Source of the DNA: Edaphobacter sp.
GTDB lineage: Bacteria; Acidobacteriota; Terriglobia; Terriglobales; Acidobacteriaceae
Length of the DNA: 64,000 bases
Reading direction: 5' to 3'
Assembly (NCBI RefSeq): GCF_028283685.1
Contig: NZ_JAPWKF010000001.1
Span: 868,001-932,000, forward strand
Positions 28,095 to 36,548 of the stretch are shown here, piece after piece (position 1 is the stretch's first letter; each line of letters opens with the position of its first letter). The translations under genes and the position numbers were made by a program. Under the pieces are notes generated by a model, which saw only the letters and a program-made list of their open reading frames with translations, made no database searches and was not told the origin of the DNA.

Positions 28095-30234
28095 TCCGCA
28101 GTCGCTGACAGTGAACGCCGAACAGCTTCGGAGCGATGCCGATGCGGTACCAGGCCACGGTCCGCTGGCCGGCGACGTGCCGGCGCCAGAGCTCATTGCG
28201 CGCATCGCCAATGAGCTCTTCACGGCGCTTCCAGGTTCTCTTGATCTTCCGTCTGCGCTGGGGAATGAGGCGACGCTCTCTCCGCCTACCTCGTTTCCCG
28301 GCACAGCTCCAGCGTTCCAGCCTGAGATCCCCCTCCCGACCGACAAGCACTTTCCTACGCTGCCGGGCAGTATCGGTCCGGCGCAAGTAGCACCCGTCTC
28401 TGCGAACTATCAGGCGGCACCCCCAGCAGTACCCGGTGCGTTGGCCACGGTAGTGGAAGATCTGCCCGTCCAACCTGTCGAGTTCTCTTTTTTGCAGGAA
28501 GCGCGTCCTCTCTTTACAGGTCAGCTGCCCACGTCAAGATCGCCCTATTCGTCTGCGACGCTGGACAGCACGGCAGTTCCGCAGTCTGCTCTGCAACAGG
28601 GTACTGGCATATTTGGAACGGGTCCGCTCGAGATTCCGCAGCCTGCGACTACGCCACAGACACCTTCGCTTCCAGCCAGCGGTGCTCCTTCCTACCCCGC
28701 GACAAAGCAAGCGCCCTTGCCTGCGTTTTCCTTTCTCGAGGAGCGGCGCCCGCTCTTTTCCGATGAGCGATCTCTTCCCGATGTGGTTCCGACGACACCC
28801 AGCCACGAGCTGCACACAGTTCCTTCATTCGAGCTGGATCTTTCCAACAACTTCGAGCGCGCACCGGAGATTGCAGGTCTTACCAACCTCAGCTCTTTTG
28901 CTTTTTTTGAAGCGGTACGACCTCTGGAGCCAGAGGGAGTAGTCGGGCACTTCGAGCCTCGCAGCTTTGAAGAGGATGTGCCGCGCAATCTCGATGTCAC
29001 GGCGTATCCCTTCGACGCCGAGACCATCAAGCGGGACTTCCCTATCCTGCGCGAGCGCGTGAACGGACGCCCGCTGGTGTGGCTGGATAATGCAGCCACC
29101 ACGCAGAAGCCGCAAGCCGTCATCGACCGTCTGAAGTATTTCTACGAGCACGAGAACTCGAACGTGCACCGCGCCGCCCATGAACTGGCCGCACGAGCGA
29201 CCGATGCCTATGAGTCCGCGCGGGAGAAGGTCCGCCGTTTTCTCAATGCGTCTTCCACCAATGAGATCGTCTTCGTGCGAGGCGCGACCGAGGGCATCAA
29301 TCTCATCGCGCAGAGCTGGGGACGACGCAACATTCGCAAAGACGACGAGATTGTCATCACGTGGCTCGAGCACCACGCCAACATCGTCCCCTGGCAGATG
29401 CTCTGCTCCGAGACGGGAGCGAAACTGCGCGTAGCTCCAGTCGATGACAGTGGTCAGGTGCTTCTAGACGAGTACGAAAAGCTGCTGGGTCCGCGCACAC
29501 GTCTCGTCTCTCTTACGCAGGTATCCAACGCATTGGGCGTCGTCACGCCTGCGGCGCAGATGATCGAGGTGGCGCACCATTATGGAGCTACGGTGCTGCT
29601 CGACGGCGCTCAGTCGGTCTCACACATGCGAACCGATGTCCAGTCGCTGGACTGCGACTTCTTTGTCTTCTCGGGCCACAAGGTCTTTGGACCGACCGGC
29701 ATTGGCGCAGTCTATGGAAAACCCAATGTACTGGAGCACATGCCCGCCTGGCAGGGCGGCGGCAACATGATCCAGGATGTCACCTTCGAAAAGACGACCT
29801 TCCATGGCCCTCCGCAACGCTTTGAGGCGGGAACCGGCAACATTGCGGATGCCGTTGGTCTAGGCGCGGCGATCGACTACCTTGATCGAGTGGGAATGAA
29901 TAACGTCGCCCGTCATGAGCACGACCTGCTGCTGCGCACTACCGCAGAGTTAGAGCGCATTCCGGGCCTCCGCATCATTGGAACCGCCAAGGAAAAGGCT
30001 GGGGTCATCTCCTTCATCCTCGAAGGATTCCGCACCGACGAGGTAGGCTCTCATTTGAACCGTAACGGAATCGCAGTACGGTCCGGCCATCACTGCGCGC
30101 AACCGATCCTGCGACGCTTCGGCTACGAGAGTACCGTCCGTGCCTCCTTTGCGCTGTACAACACGCACGAAGACATCGACCGGCTGGTCCGGGCGGTCTG
30201 GGACCTTCGCTTAGGCCGCACATCGATTACTTAG
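28081..30234 (+). CDS. Cysteine desulfurase with long N-terminal encapsulin cargo domain
   Basis: A 717-residue PLP enzyme that takes sulfur from L-cysteine, releasing alanine and leaving a persulfide. The C-terminal part (about 308-717) is a complete SufS/CsdA-like desulfurase: LDNAATTQKPQAVIDRL, NVHRAAHELA, PLP lysine Lys534 in FSGHKVFGPTG, and catalytic Cys672 in RSGHHCAQPILRRFG. The first ~300 residues are Pro/Ala/Ser/Thr-rich and probably disordered, like the cargo-loading domain of the family 2A encapsulin desulfurases, and hold three related F-x-F-x4-R-P-L motifs. It overlaps the shell gene by 14 nt. It would sit inside the shell and generate stored sulfur. Confidence 0.95.
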   Translation: MSTSDPQSLTVNAEQLRSDADAVPGHGPLAGDVPAPELIARIANELFTALPGSLDLPSALGNEATLSPPTSFPGTAPAFQPEIPLPTDKHFPTLPGSIGPAQVAPVSANYQAAPPAVPGALATVVEDLPVQPVEFSFLQEARPLFTGQLPTSRSPYSSATLDSTAVPQSALQQGTGIFGTGPLEIPQPATTPQTPSLPASGAPSYPATKQAPLPAFSFLEERRPLFSDERSLPDVVPTTPSHELHTVPSFELDLSNNFERAPEIAGLTNLSSFAFFEAVRPLEPEGVVGHFEPRSFEEDVPRNLDVTAYPFDAETIKRDFPILRERVNGRPLVWLDNAATTQKPQAVIDRLKYFYEHENSNVHRAAHELAARATDAYESAREKVRRFLNASSTNEIVFVRGATEGINLIAQSWGRRNIRKDDEIVITWLEHHANIVPWQMLCSETGAKLRVAPVDDSGQVLLDEYEKLLGPRTRLVSLTQVSNALGVVTPAAQMIEVAHHYGATVLLDGAQSVSHMRTDVQSLDCDFFVFSGHKVFGPTGIGAVYGKPNVLEHMPAWQGGGNMIQDVTFEKTTFHGPPQRFEAGTGNIADAVGLGAAIDYLDRVGMNNVARHEHDLLLRTTAELERIPGLRIIGTAKEKAGVISFILEGFRTDEVGSHLNRNGIAVRSGHHCAQPILRRFGYESTVRASFALYNTHEDIDRLVRAVWDLRLGRTSIT
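28483..28929 (+). repeat. Three F-x-F-x4-R-P-L motif copies in the cargo domain
   Basis: Copies are FSFLQEARPLF (residues 135-145, bases 28483-28515), FSFLEERRPLF (216-226, bases 28726-28758) and FAFFEAVRPLE (273-283, bases 28897-28929). The consensus is F-[SA]-F-[LF]-x-[EA]-x-R-P-L, separated by low-complexity spacers of about 46-70 residues. Conservation against a divergent background suggests binding sites for the shell interior. The nucleotide sequences of the copies differ, so the repeats are old and kept by selection at protein level. Confidence 0.8.
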
Positions 30235-30420
30235 CAAGACCCCAAAATATGCCCTTTTCTCAGCAGTTGGGCAGTCAAAATGTCCTCTATGGCCTTCCAT
30301 CTTGAGAAAAGAAGCCCCTCCTCGGATAAACGCCCTCGTGTTTTGCGAGCCGATCCAACATGGCCAGGATCGCGACACTATCCTGAGGTCCCGCTGGTCA
30401 AATTTCATACGTGCAATCCA

Positions 30421-30690
30421 TCAGGCTGTCACCAGTGTGAATCCTTCATCCGCCCTACCGAGTGCTCCGCCAATCATCTCCTTAGCCGTCCGATTCAACG
30501 TGGCGAGCTTCAGAGCTGCTTTGTTCGCGCCGTTACAGTGGGGGCCAGCGCAGTAGACCACGAATACCGTGTCCGGTTCGTACTCGCTCATCCATGCTTC
30601 GGTGAGGCTGAGCCTGGAAATATGGATCGCGCCCGGAACATGGCCCTTTTGAATACAGGGATTCGGAAGCACTTTTTTAGGCACGGACAT
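30421..30690 (-). pseudogene. Rhodanese-domain fragment, N-terminally truncated
   Basis: An 89-codon frame with the C-terminal two thirds of a rhodanese domain: KGHVPGAIHI, an active-site-like loop YCAGPHCNGANKAALKLA and KEMIGGALGRADEGF. The N-terminal strand and helix that should precede GHVPGA are missing. The frame begins 9 nt after the stop of the kinase gene with no clear ribosome binding site, so the 5' end has apparently been deleted. The YC-x-G-x2-C loop differs from the rhodanese of the encapsulin operon, so it is a separate paralogue of the YgaP/PspE-like kind. It is convergent with the desulfurase gene. Confidence 0.6.
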
Positions 30691-30699
30691 GCTGATGCG

Positions 30700-33315
30700 T
30701 CATCCGGGGCTCGTCGCGACTGTCGGTTCAGACCGGAAGCGATCGGCGTCCTGTCCGCGATTCAGTCCCGTGTAGATCTCGATCAGGTCCGTTCTCCCGG
30801 CCTTCAGAAAACTGTTCGTGGGCGCGACCAATTTCATCAGCGTTTGGTACCCACGCAAGGTCTCCGGTTCCGCCTCGGCATATCGCTTTTGCCGCAATAG
30901 CGCCCGCCCCAATTTCAAATGGGCAATGCCGGTGTTGGTGTGGCCCTCGTGAACGGTGTCGATAAAGACAGTCAACGCTTGTCGGTACATCTGTTCTGCT
31001 TTCGCGTAGTTTTTCTCAGCCATGTAGATACTGCCCAGGTTCGATAATCCCACTCCAATGAACTGATGGCCGCCGCCGTAGATAGTGCGCCATATGTTGA
31101 GCGCCTCGGAAAATCGTTCTTCCGCCTCTCTATAGCTTTTCTCGAGTAACGCCATCGCCCCCAGTTCGTTGAGTGCGGAGGCAACCGCAGGATGGTCATG
31201 CCCGTGCGTTGTTACCTGAATGCTAAGCGCACGCTCCAGCAATGGCTTTGCATCCTGATAATGCCTCTCGTGTACTAGTGTCCGCCCGAGCGAGGTGAGA
31301 TCTTCCGCTACTTTGGGACTAAAGGGACCGTACCATGACTCGACGATGGCGAGGCATTGCCGGTAGTACGTTTCCGCCTGAGTCAGATTGCCGAGCTCAT
31401 GCTGTATGGCTCCGAGATTGTTCAGATCTTCAGCAACCTCGGGATGCTTTTCGCCGTACAAGGTTCGGTGCATCGCCAGAACCTGCTGGTTGAGCGAATC
31501 GGCGACGGTGTAATGCCCCTGGTAGAAGTTGACATTCGCGAGTTCACGCAGATTTTGAGCCGTATCTGCATTGGGTCTGTCGCTCCGCGGCCGCTGCCGC
31601 AGAGCGCTGTCCAGCACGTTCGCCGCTTGCGGATAATCTCCCTTTGCTTCCAGCAGAGTGCCTAACGCGACCATCGCTTTTATGGCGACCGGTTGCGCTA
31701 TATCGTCAGCCCCGGGTGGGAGGCTGCGACTCACATCCATACCCTGCCGTACAAGCCGCTCGGCATCGTCAAGTTTGGCTTCGTCCGTTCGCAACTGCCC
31801 CAGTTCGATTAGATTTTGAGCGTACTTGCGTGGCTGCGACTTCGCCTGGGAGCGGCGTCGTTCCAGGGATGAGGAGAGCAACATCTCGGCCTGTTTCTGG
31901 TCACCGAGCTTGCGATAGATCTCGCCGAGTGTCTCCTCCATGTCCGCCTGCATATCCGGGTCTCCGCTCAAGCTGGTTGCTTCCTCGCGGCCGCGGTCGA
32001 GCAGCGTCTTTACGCGCAGATCCTCCGCGGGACCTACGGTGGATTCATTGCCGCGAAAGAGATTGGAGGTGAACTGTTGGATACGCTCCGTTCTCGCGGC
32101 TTCAGCAAGGGCTGCATCGCGGGCCTGCCGAAGACGAAGCGTGAAATAGAGGGTGAGTCCTGCAATCATCAATCCGGTAGCGGCGGCATACGCCAACCGG
32201 ACCCGTCGCCGGATCACAAACTTGCGCAGACGATAGATCCAGCTTTCCTCGCGGGCCTCCAGAGGGCGTTGTTCGAGAAATGCGTCCACGTCACGGATCA
32301 TCGCTTCGACTGACTGATAGCGGCGCTCCGGCTCGACGCGGATCGCGGTTGCGCAAAGTACAGTCAGGTCGGTCCATTCGCCCCGGCCGACCAAACCGGC
32401 AAACCGGCTGCGCAGAACCTCCAGAGGAAGACGCCGTACCGTGCCTGCCGCATCAAAGGGCAGCTCTCCGGCCAACAATTCGTAAAGAAGAATGCCAAGC
32501 GCGTAGACATCAGTGAAGACGCCTACCGCGGCTCCGCTCTGTTGCTCAGGCGCAGAGTACACGGGCGTCATGGGTCTCATACCGGCCAATGTCATTTCGC
32601 GCGGTGTCTCGCTTTCGGCAAGATGTTTCGCGATGCCGAAGTCCAGCAGCTTGACGGTTCCATCGGCTGTCACAAGGATGTTCGATGGTTTGAGATCGCG
32701 ATGGATGATCGCGCGGCGATGCGCATACAGCACCGCCGCGCAGACCTCGCGAAAGAGGCGCAGGCAGTTCTCAACAGCACCTCTCTGTGATTCCCAGTAT
32801 TCCGTCAACGAAACGCCATCGACATACTCCATGACAAACCATGGCGTTCCGTCCGGCAGCGCGTTCGCGTCATAGATCTGAGCGATACCGGAATGTTTGA
32901 GCTGGGCAAGCGTTCGTTGCTCCAAGGCAAACCGTTGCCGACGCGCAGGCGAGACCCACGCATCGCGCAACAGCTTGATCGCAACCATGCCGCCAATGTC
33001 GGTACGCTCGGCCTGATAGACAACCCCCATGCCGCCCTCGCCCAGCAGACGCACGAGCCGGTACGGCCCTATCTGTTCAACGTGCCGCCAATAGGCCTTC
33101 TCCGTTCCGCTATCAAGGAACGATTGCGCCAGTGGCGCAATGCCGCCATCGAGCATGCCGTCGCCCCGGTCTTCTTCAAGCATGCTAGCGATGCAGGTTC
33201 GCAGGGCTTCGTCATCGCCGCAAAAATCCTTGAGCGCAGCACTCTGCAGGTCGGCGGGAAGCTCCGCGACCTTGTGAAAGATTCGTTGTGCTTTGGCCCA
33301 GTCTGCTTGTTCCAT
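30700..33315 (-). CDS. Ser/Thr protein kinase with membrane segment and TPR sensor
   Basis: A Hanks-type kinase of 871 residues from the ATG at 33315 (a GTG lies directly before it). The kinase domain covers about 84-345: the glycine loop GEGGMG at 92-97, Lys114 in VAIKLL, HRDLKPSN with catalytic Asp207, and DFG at 225-227. A membrane helix at about 374-393 (LAYAAATGLMIAGLTLYF) is followed by about 450 residues of tetratricopeptide repeats outside the membrane (LNNLGAIQHELGNLTQAE and similar). A cytosolic region before the kinase (1-80) resembles that of other ECF-linked acidobacterial kinases. It lies 39 nt downstream of an ECF sigma gene on the same strand. Confidence 0.93.
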   Translation of the reverse strand: MEQADWAKAQRIFHKVAELPADLQSAALKDFCGDDEALRTCIASMLEEDRGDGMLDGGIAPLAQSFLDSGTEKAYWRHVEQIGPYRLVRLLGEGGMGVVYQAERTDIGGMVAIKLLRDAWVSPARRQRFALEQRTLAQLKHSGIAQIYDANALPDGTPWFVMEYVDGVSLTEYWESQRGAVENCLRLFREVCAAVLYAHRRAIIHRDLKPSNILVTADGTVKLLDFGIAKHLAESETPREMTLAGMRPMTPVYSAPEQQSGAAVGVFTDVYALGILLYELLAGELPFDAAGTVRRLPLEVLRSRFAGLVGRGEWTDLTVLCATAIRVEPERRYQSVEAMIRDVDAFLEQRPLEAREESWIYRLRKFVIRRRVRLAYAAATGLMIAGLTLYFTLRLRQARDAALAEAARTERIQQFTSNLFRGNESTVGPAEDLRVKTLLDRGREEATSLSGDPDMQADMEETLGEIYRKLGDQKQAEMLLSSSLERRRSQAKSQPRKYAQNLIELGQLRTDEAKLDDAERLVRQGMDVSRSLPPGADDIAQPVAIKAMVALGTLLEAKGDYPQAANVLDSALRQRPRSDRPNADTAQNLRELANVNFYQGHYTVADSLNQQVLAMHRTLYGEKHPEVAEDLNNLGAIQHELGNLTQAETYYRQCLAIVESWYGPFSPKVAEDLTSLGRTLVHERHYQDAKPLLERALSIQVTTHGHDHPAVASALNELGAMALLEKSYREAEERFSEALNIWRTIYGGGHQFIGVGLSNLGSIYMAEKNYAKAEQMYRQALTVFIDTVHEGHTNTGIAHLKLGRALLRQKRYAEAEPETLRGYQTLMKLVAPTNSFLKAGRTDLIEIYTGLNRGQDADRFRSEPTVATSPG

Positions 33316-33354
33316 CACAGTCCCAAATTGTCGCGTGGAGCTATTACATCATTC

Positions 33355-33957
33355 CTATGCCAATGCTCGCCGTACTTCGACGGCTAACCAGGCCTTCGCA
33401 GCTCGCCAGTCACGGAGCGCCGTTGCCTCGGAGATGCCCAGTAATTCGGTAACTTCTGCCATCTCCAAACCTCCGAAGAAGCGCGCCTCCACAAGTGCAG
33501 CCTGTCGAGGCTCGAGACGCGCAAGCCCATCGAGCGCGGCATCGAGCGCGAGGACTTCGCGATCGCTAGACAAAGCCGTTTGCAGACCCAGATGCGTCGC
33601 TTCGTCGAAGGTGACCCGCTGGAACTCCGCGCCACGGATCTGCGTTTGCCTGCGCCGCGCGGCGTCCACGAGCACCTGCCGCATCGCGCGACCGGCGATG
33701 CGTTTGAAGTGAAGTGGGGATACCGAAGCTACGGTCGGAGTTCGCGATAGCTTAATCCACGCCTCGTTCACGATAGCAGTTGGCGTTAGGCTTCCGCGCA
33801 GATCGTTGTGGCGGATGCTTCGGGCAAGCCGCCTCAGTTCTTCATAAGCGAGGGTGAAGACTTCGTCAAGCGGACGCTGGGCATCCGTGCACATGCTGCC
33901 GGCTGTAGCGTCCAAGGGCTCCTGCGAGATGTCGTCAAAAAAATCGTCCGAACCCAT
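33355..33957 (-). CDS. ECF sigma factor (TIGR02999-like)
   Basis: An extracytoplasmic-function-type sigma factor of 200 residues from the ATG at 33957. Region 2 includes LRRLARSIRHNDLRGSLTPT and NEAWIKLSR, and region 4 ends with ARFFGGLEMAEVTELLGISE and a helix-turn-helix. This resembles the TIGR02999 group, frequent in acidobacteria and planctomycetes, that is paired with Ser/Thr kinases instead of anti-sigma factors. The frame is open to 34080, but that extension overlaps the divergent lipoprotein gene. It is co-directional with the kinase-TPR gene, whose product may activate it by phosphorylation; that link is inferred from context. Confidence 0.88.
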   Translation of the reverse strand: MGSDDFFDDISQEPLDATAGSMCTDAQRPLDEVFTLAYEELRRLARSIRHNDLRGSLTPTAIVNEAWIKLSRTPTVASVSPLHFKRIAGRAMRQVLVDAARRRQTQIRGAEFQRVTFDEATHLGLQTALSSDREVLALDAALDGLARLEPRQAALVEARFFGGLEMAEVTELLGISEATALRDWRAAKAWLAVEVRRALA

Positions 33958-34027
33958 GATGGTTTTCAAATCCCATTCGCGTAATGGATGGGTGAGGCAG
34001 TGCGAAGCCTGAACAGGTGATGATTTT

Positions 34028-34378
34028 ATGCTATCCGCTTTTCTTTCTGGCAGACAATCCGGCTCGCGTGGTTTCGCCAACTCGCCGTCGAGAGTGGCCG
34101 TAGCGATTTTGAGTGGATTACTTCTACTTTCCGGCTGCCGCTCCTCCGACGTGGGAAAGTATCGCGGAACACGGTCACATCGCGTGATCGAGTTCCGGTC
34201 CGGCTCGGCCTACATCACTGAAGGCGGTTCGACACAATCCGTTGCCTACGAACTTGCGGATGACAAGGTCGTTTTGAAGATGCCCTTCATGGATGTTGCC
34301 CTGCAGCGCATGCCCGACGGCTCTCTCTCCGGCATGGGCGAGACCCTCGTGAGAGTCGATAAACCTACACAACAATAG
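34028..34378 (+). CDS. Small lipoprotein of unknown function
   Basis: A 116-residue protein with an N-terminal hydrophobic segment and a lipobox LLLSGC, so it is probably acylated at Cys37 and anchored to the membrane. The rest (about 40-116) is a small beta-rich domain, GKYRGTRSHRVIEFRSGSAYI, that I cannot place in a named family. It starts 70 bp from and divergent to the ECF sigma gene. A GTG at codon 23 just before the hydrophobic stretch is a possible alternative start. It heads a row of four small envelope-related genes. Confidence 0.6.
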   Translation: MLSAFLSGRQSGSRGFANSPSRVAVAILSGLLLLSGCRSSDVGKYRGTRSHRVIEFRSGSAYITEGGSTQSVAYELADDKVVLKMPFMDVALQRMPDGSLSGMGETLVRVDKPTQQ

Positions 34379-34441
34379 TTAGCGGCTGCGATGTCCTTAG
34401 CAGGCCAAACTCAACCCACACCGTACTCAAAGGAGAACATC

Positions 34442-34741
34442 ATGGTCATCACCAAACTTAGCCCACAGCAAATCACTGGAGCTTTGCGCTCTACCGGTTC
34501 CACGGATAGAGATGTGCTATTTACCAAGAAGGAAGAGCTGCTCTCGGAGACAAAGCGGTACAAGCTGCTGGGTATAGCGCCGCTGATTATCGGTGGCCTC
34601 ATGTCCATCACGATCGTCGGCGCCATTGTTGGCATACCGATGATCATCTTCGGCGTACTTGTGAAGAAATCCTACAACTACAACATCAGGGTCTCCGACG
34701 AGACATTCGCGGACTACCTGAGCTCGATCGGAGCAGCGTAA
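34442..34741 (+). CDS. Small membrane protein, two-helix hairpin
   Basis: A 99-residue protein whose centre (about 43-77) is a continuous hydrophobic stretch, LLGIAPLIIGGLMSITIVGA then GIPMIIFGVLV, able to form a helical hairpin. The N-terminus is hydrophilic and the C-terminus is short. The ATG at 34442 has an AAAGGAG box 6 nt upstream, better than an earlier frame start at 34391. No family recognised. It follows the lipoprotein gene by 63 nt and precedes the next gene by 45 nt, so it is likely in the same transcription unit. Confidence 0.6.
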   Translation: MVITKLSPQQITGALRSTGSTDRDVLFTKKEELLSETKRYKLLGIAPLIIGGLMSITIVGAIVGIPMIIFGVLVKKSYNYNIRVSDETFADYLSSIGAA

Positions 34742-34786
34742 GCGACGGCTTTCAACCCACCTTCCCAATCCCATCAAGAGGACACC

Positions 34787-35797
34787 ATGCGACTGATCTC
34801 TAGAGTGATTCTGCTGTTTCTCCTTCTGCCGCCGACGGCTCCCGCGATGTCGGCTCAAAGCGTCTGGGACAAATTGAAGCAGGCTGCCAGCCAACTTCCC
34901 AAAGAGACAACAAACAAGAGCCGGCCGGCTGCCGCGCAAACGGATAAGGCTCAGCCTGCAAAGAGTCAAAAGCCAGACGCGCCCGCGGCTGATCGAGGCT
35001 TTATTTCAACCCCAGAAACTGGCACGCCGGAGTTGACCGCGTCCCTTGCGGCCTCTTCAGGCTTTCTTGAAGTCACAGGCATCAAGGTGGGAATGAGTGT
35101 AAAAGACGCCGTCGCCGCACTTAAGGCTCACAACAGCCTTCTCAAGGTGACCCCACAGACATACGTGCATCAACTCATTCCGGATCAGACGCTCATCTCA
35201 GGCGTCAAAGCGGAGATTCCTCTCGTGACCGGCCAGATCTTCGAGAGCTATGAGATCGCCTTCTCCGCTCAGCCGAGCGCCGGCTTTGTGACAGCTGTCA
35301 CCCATAACGTGCACTATCCTCCGGGGCAACAACCCGCCTTTACCTCCGCCATTGAAGGGATGCGTGCGAAGTACGGCAAGGAGAACCTCGTGCCACGCGC
35401 CAACGCTGCCGATCCAAGCTTCTTCTGGATCATGGATCTGCATGGCAATCTCATTTCCGGTCCTGACCTGCAACGCATCGTCGAAACCTGCACCAGCCCG
35501 TTCCTCTCAGAAGAGTGGGAGCGAGCAGCCGACACAGTAGCCAACGGCTACGACGAGCGCAAGCTCTCGATCGGTACTCTTCGTTGCAGCAACTATGCGA
35601 CCATCGGCGTCTTCTTCCAGGGATCGCTTATTCCCGGCCAGAAAGACTATCTGCTCGACAATCTGATGGTTGTTGCAAGCAACGGCGCTCTCTACCGTAG
35701 TGCAACCGAAGCGACCCATGCACAATATCTGGCGGCACAGAAGCAGGTTGATGCAGACAAGATGAACAAGGCGGAAAAGAAGGGAGTGATTTACTAA
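34787..35797 (+). CDS. Secreted protein of unknown function
   Basis: A 336-residue protein with a signal peptide (LISRVILLFLLLPPTAPAMSAQ). Residues 27-75 are rich in Lys, Ala, Pro and Gln, a probable flexible linker. A globular part follows (GFLEVTGIKVGMSVKDAVAAL onward), with the repeated pattern seen in periplasmic proteins that modulate envelope processes; I do not recognise a named family. The AGAGG box lies 5 nt before the ATG. Its stop overlaps the next start in TAATG, so the two genes are translationally coupled. Confidence 0.6.
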   Translation: MRLISRVILLFLLLPPTAPAMSAQSVWDKLKQAASQLPKETTNKSRPAAAQTDKAQPAKSQKPDAPAADRGFISTPETGTPELTASLAASSGFLEVTGIKVGMSVKDAVAALKAHNSLLKVTPQTYVHQLIPDQTLISGVKAEIPLVTGQIFESYEIAFSAQPSAGFVTAVTHNVHYPPGQQPAFTSAIEGMRAKYGKENLVPRANAADPSFFWIMDLHGNLISGPDLQRIVETCTSPFLSEEWERAADTVANGYDERKLSIGTLRCSNYATIGVFFQGSLIPGQKDYLLDNLMVVASNGALYRSATEATHAQYLAAQKQVDADKMNKAEKKGVIY

Positions 35798-36360
35798 TGC
35801 GTATAAAAAAGCTATTCTCCTGGATTCTTCTTTGCTCGATACCCACTCTGACAGCGGCGGCACAGAAACAGGCGTCGTCAACGAACAAATCGTTAAGCTC
35901 ATTGCGGGCCAGGGCAGGTGATGGGCCATGGGATCTTTGGAAGACTGAGCCGCTGCATCGGCGTCTACTTGCGTTGCTCGGAAAGGACGAATTCGAAGCG
36001 CTGCGACTGAACATGGACCCTGCAGAGCCAATGGCCATCAGTAATGGCATTATGAGCTCCATCGGCCTTCGGGAACACATGGGCACGGAGGAAGAAGGCG
36101 CCCTGATCATTGACCTGGACCATGATGTTCTGGAGGTACTGATCCTCCACGATGGCAAAACCGTAAGCGCTTGGGCAGAGCACAATCAATACATCCCTCT
36201 TCCAGCGAAGCTACTCGAGCAAATACAGCAGCGGTGGCCGCAGCCGGCACTGAAACAGGCTCTGATGAAACTGCAACAAACATCTGCTAAACCGCCGCGT
36301 AGCTCATCCCCGCAGGCTCCGGTGCCAAGCACATCCTCTTCCAGTGCATTGGGTTTGTAA
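35797..36360 (+). CDS. Secreted protein of unknown function
   Basis: A 187-residue protein with a signal peptide (LFSWILLCSIPTLTAAAQ). The middle (about 45-150) is predicted globular, with the acidic GTEEEGALIIDLDHDVLEVL; the C-terminus (150-187) is a Ser/Pro/Gln-rich tail. No family recognised. The ATG shares a base with the stop of the preceding gene. It ends 89 bp before a strong hairpin, so it closes the four-gene unit that diverges from the ECF/kinase pair. Confidence 0.55.
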   Translation: MRIKKLFSWILLCSIPTLTAAAQKQASSTNKSLSSLRARAGDGPWDLWKTEPLHRRLLALLGKDEFEALRLNMDPAEPMAISNGIMSSIGLREHMGTEEEGALIIDLDHDVLEVLILHDGKTVSAWAEHNQYIPLPAKLLEQIQQRWPQPALKQALMKLQQTSAKPPRSSSPQAPVPSTSSSSALGL

Positions 36361-36449
36361 ACGATAAGATATCAGGCCAAACATAGAGTCAAGATGAACA
36401 CTCAGTGCATCTTTAGCTCCTAAAGAAGTTAATAACTAAACTAGACGCA

Positions 36450-36478
36450 ATAACCCTCGGTCACGAGCCGAGGGTTAT
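36450..36478. terminator. Bidirectional 11-bp hairpin between convergent genes
   Basis: ATAACCCTCGG at 36450-36460 pairs perfectly with CCGAGGGTTAT at 36468-36478 around TCACGAG. It lies between the convergent secreted-protein gene and S9 peptidase gene. The symmetric stem and short A/T flanks suit a terminator acting in both directions, though T tracts are short. Confidence 0.6.
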
Positions 36479-36548
36479 CGCGTGCGCCTCGATGCGTTCT
36501 CAAGCAACAGACCGTGTTCGCCTTTTGAACGCTGAAATGTCCTCGCAC

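Noticed and set aside
27225..28346. 373-codon minus-strand frame across the encapsulin gene
   Set aside because: Antisense shadow of the shell and desulfurase genes; no motif and conflicts with two well supported genes.
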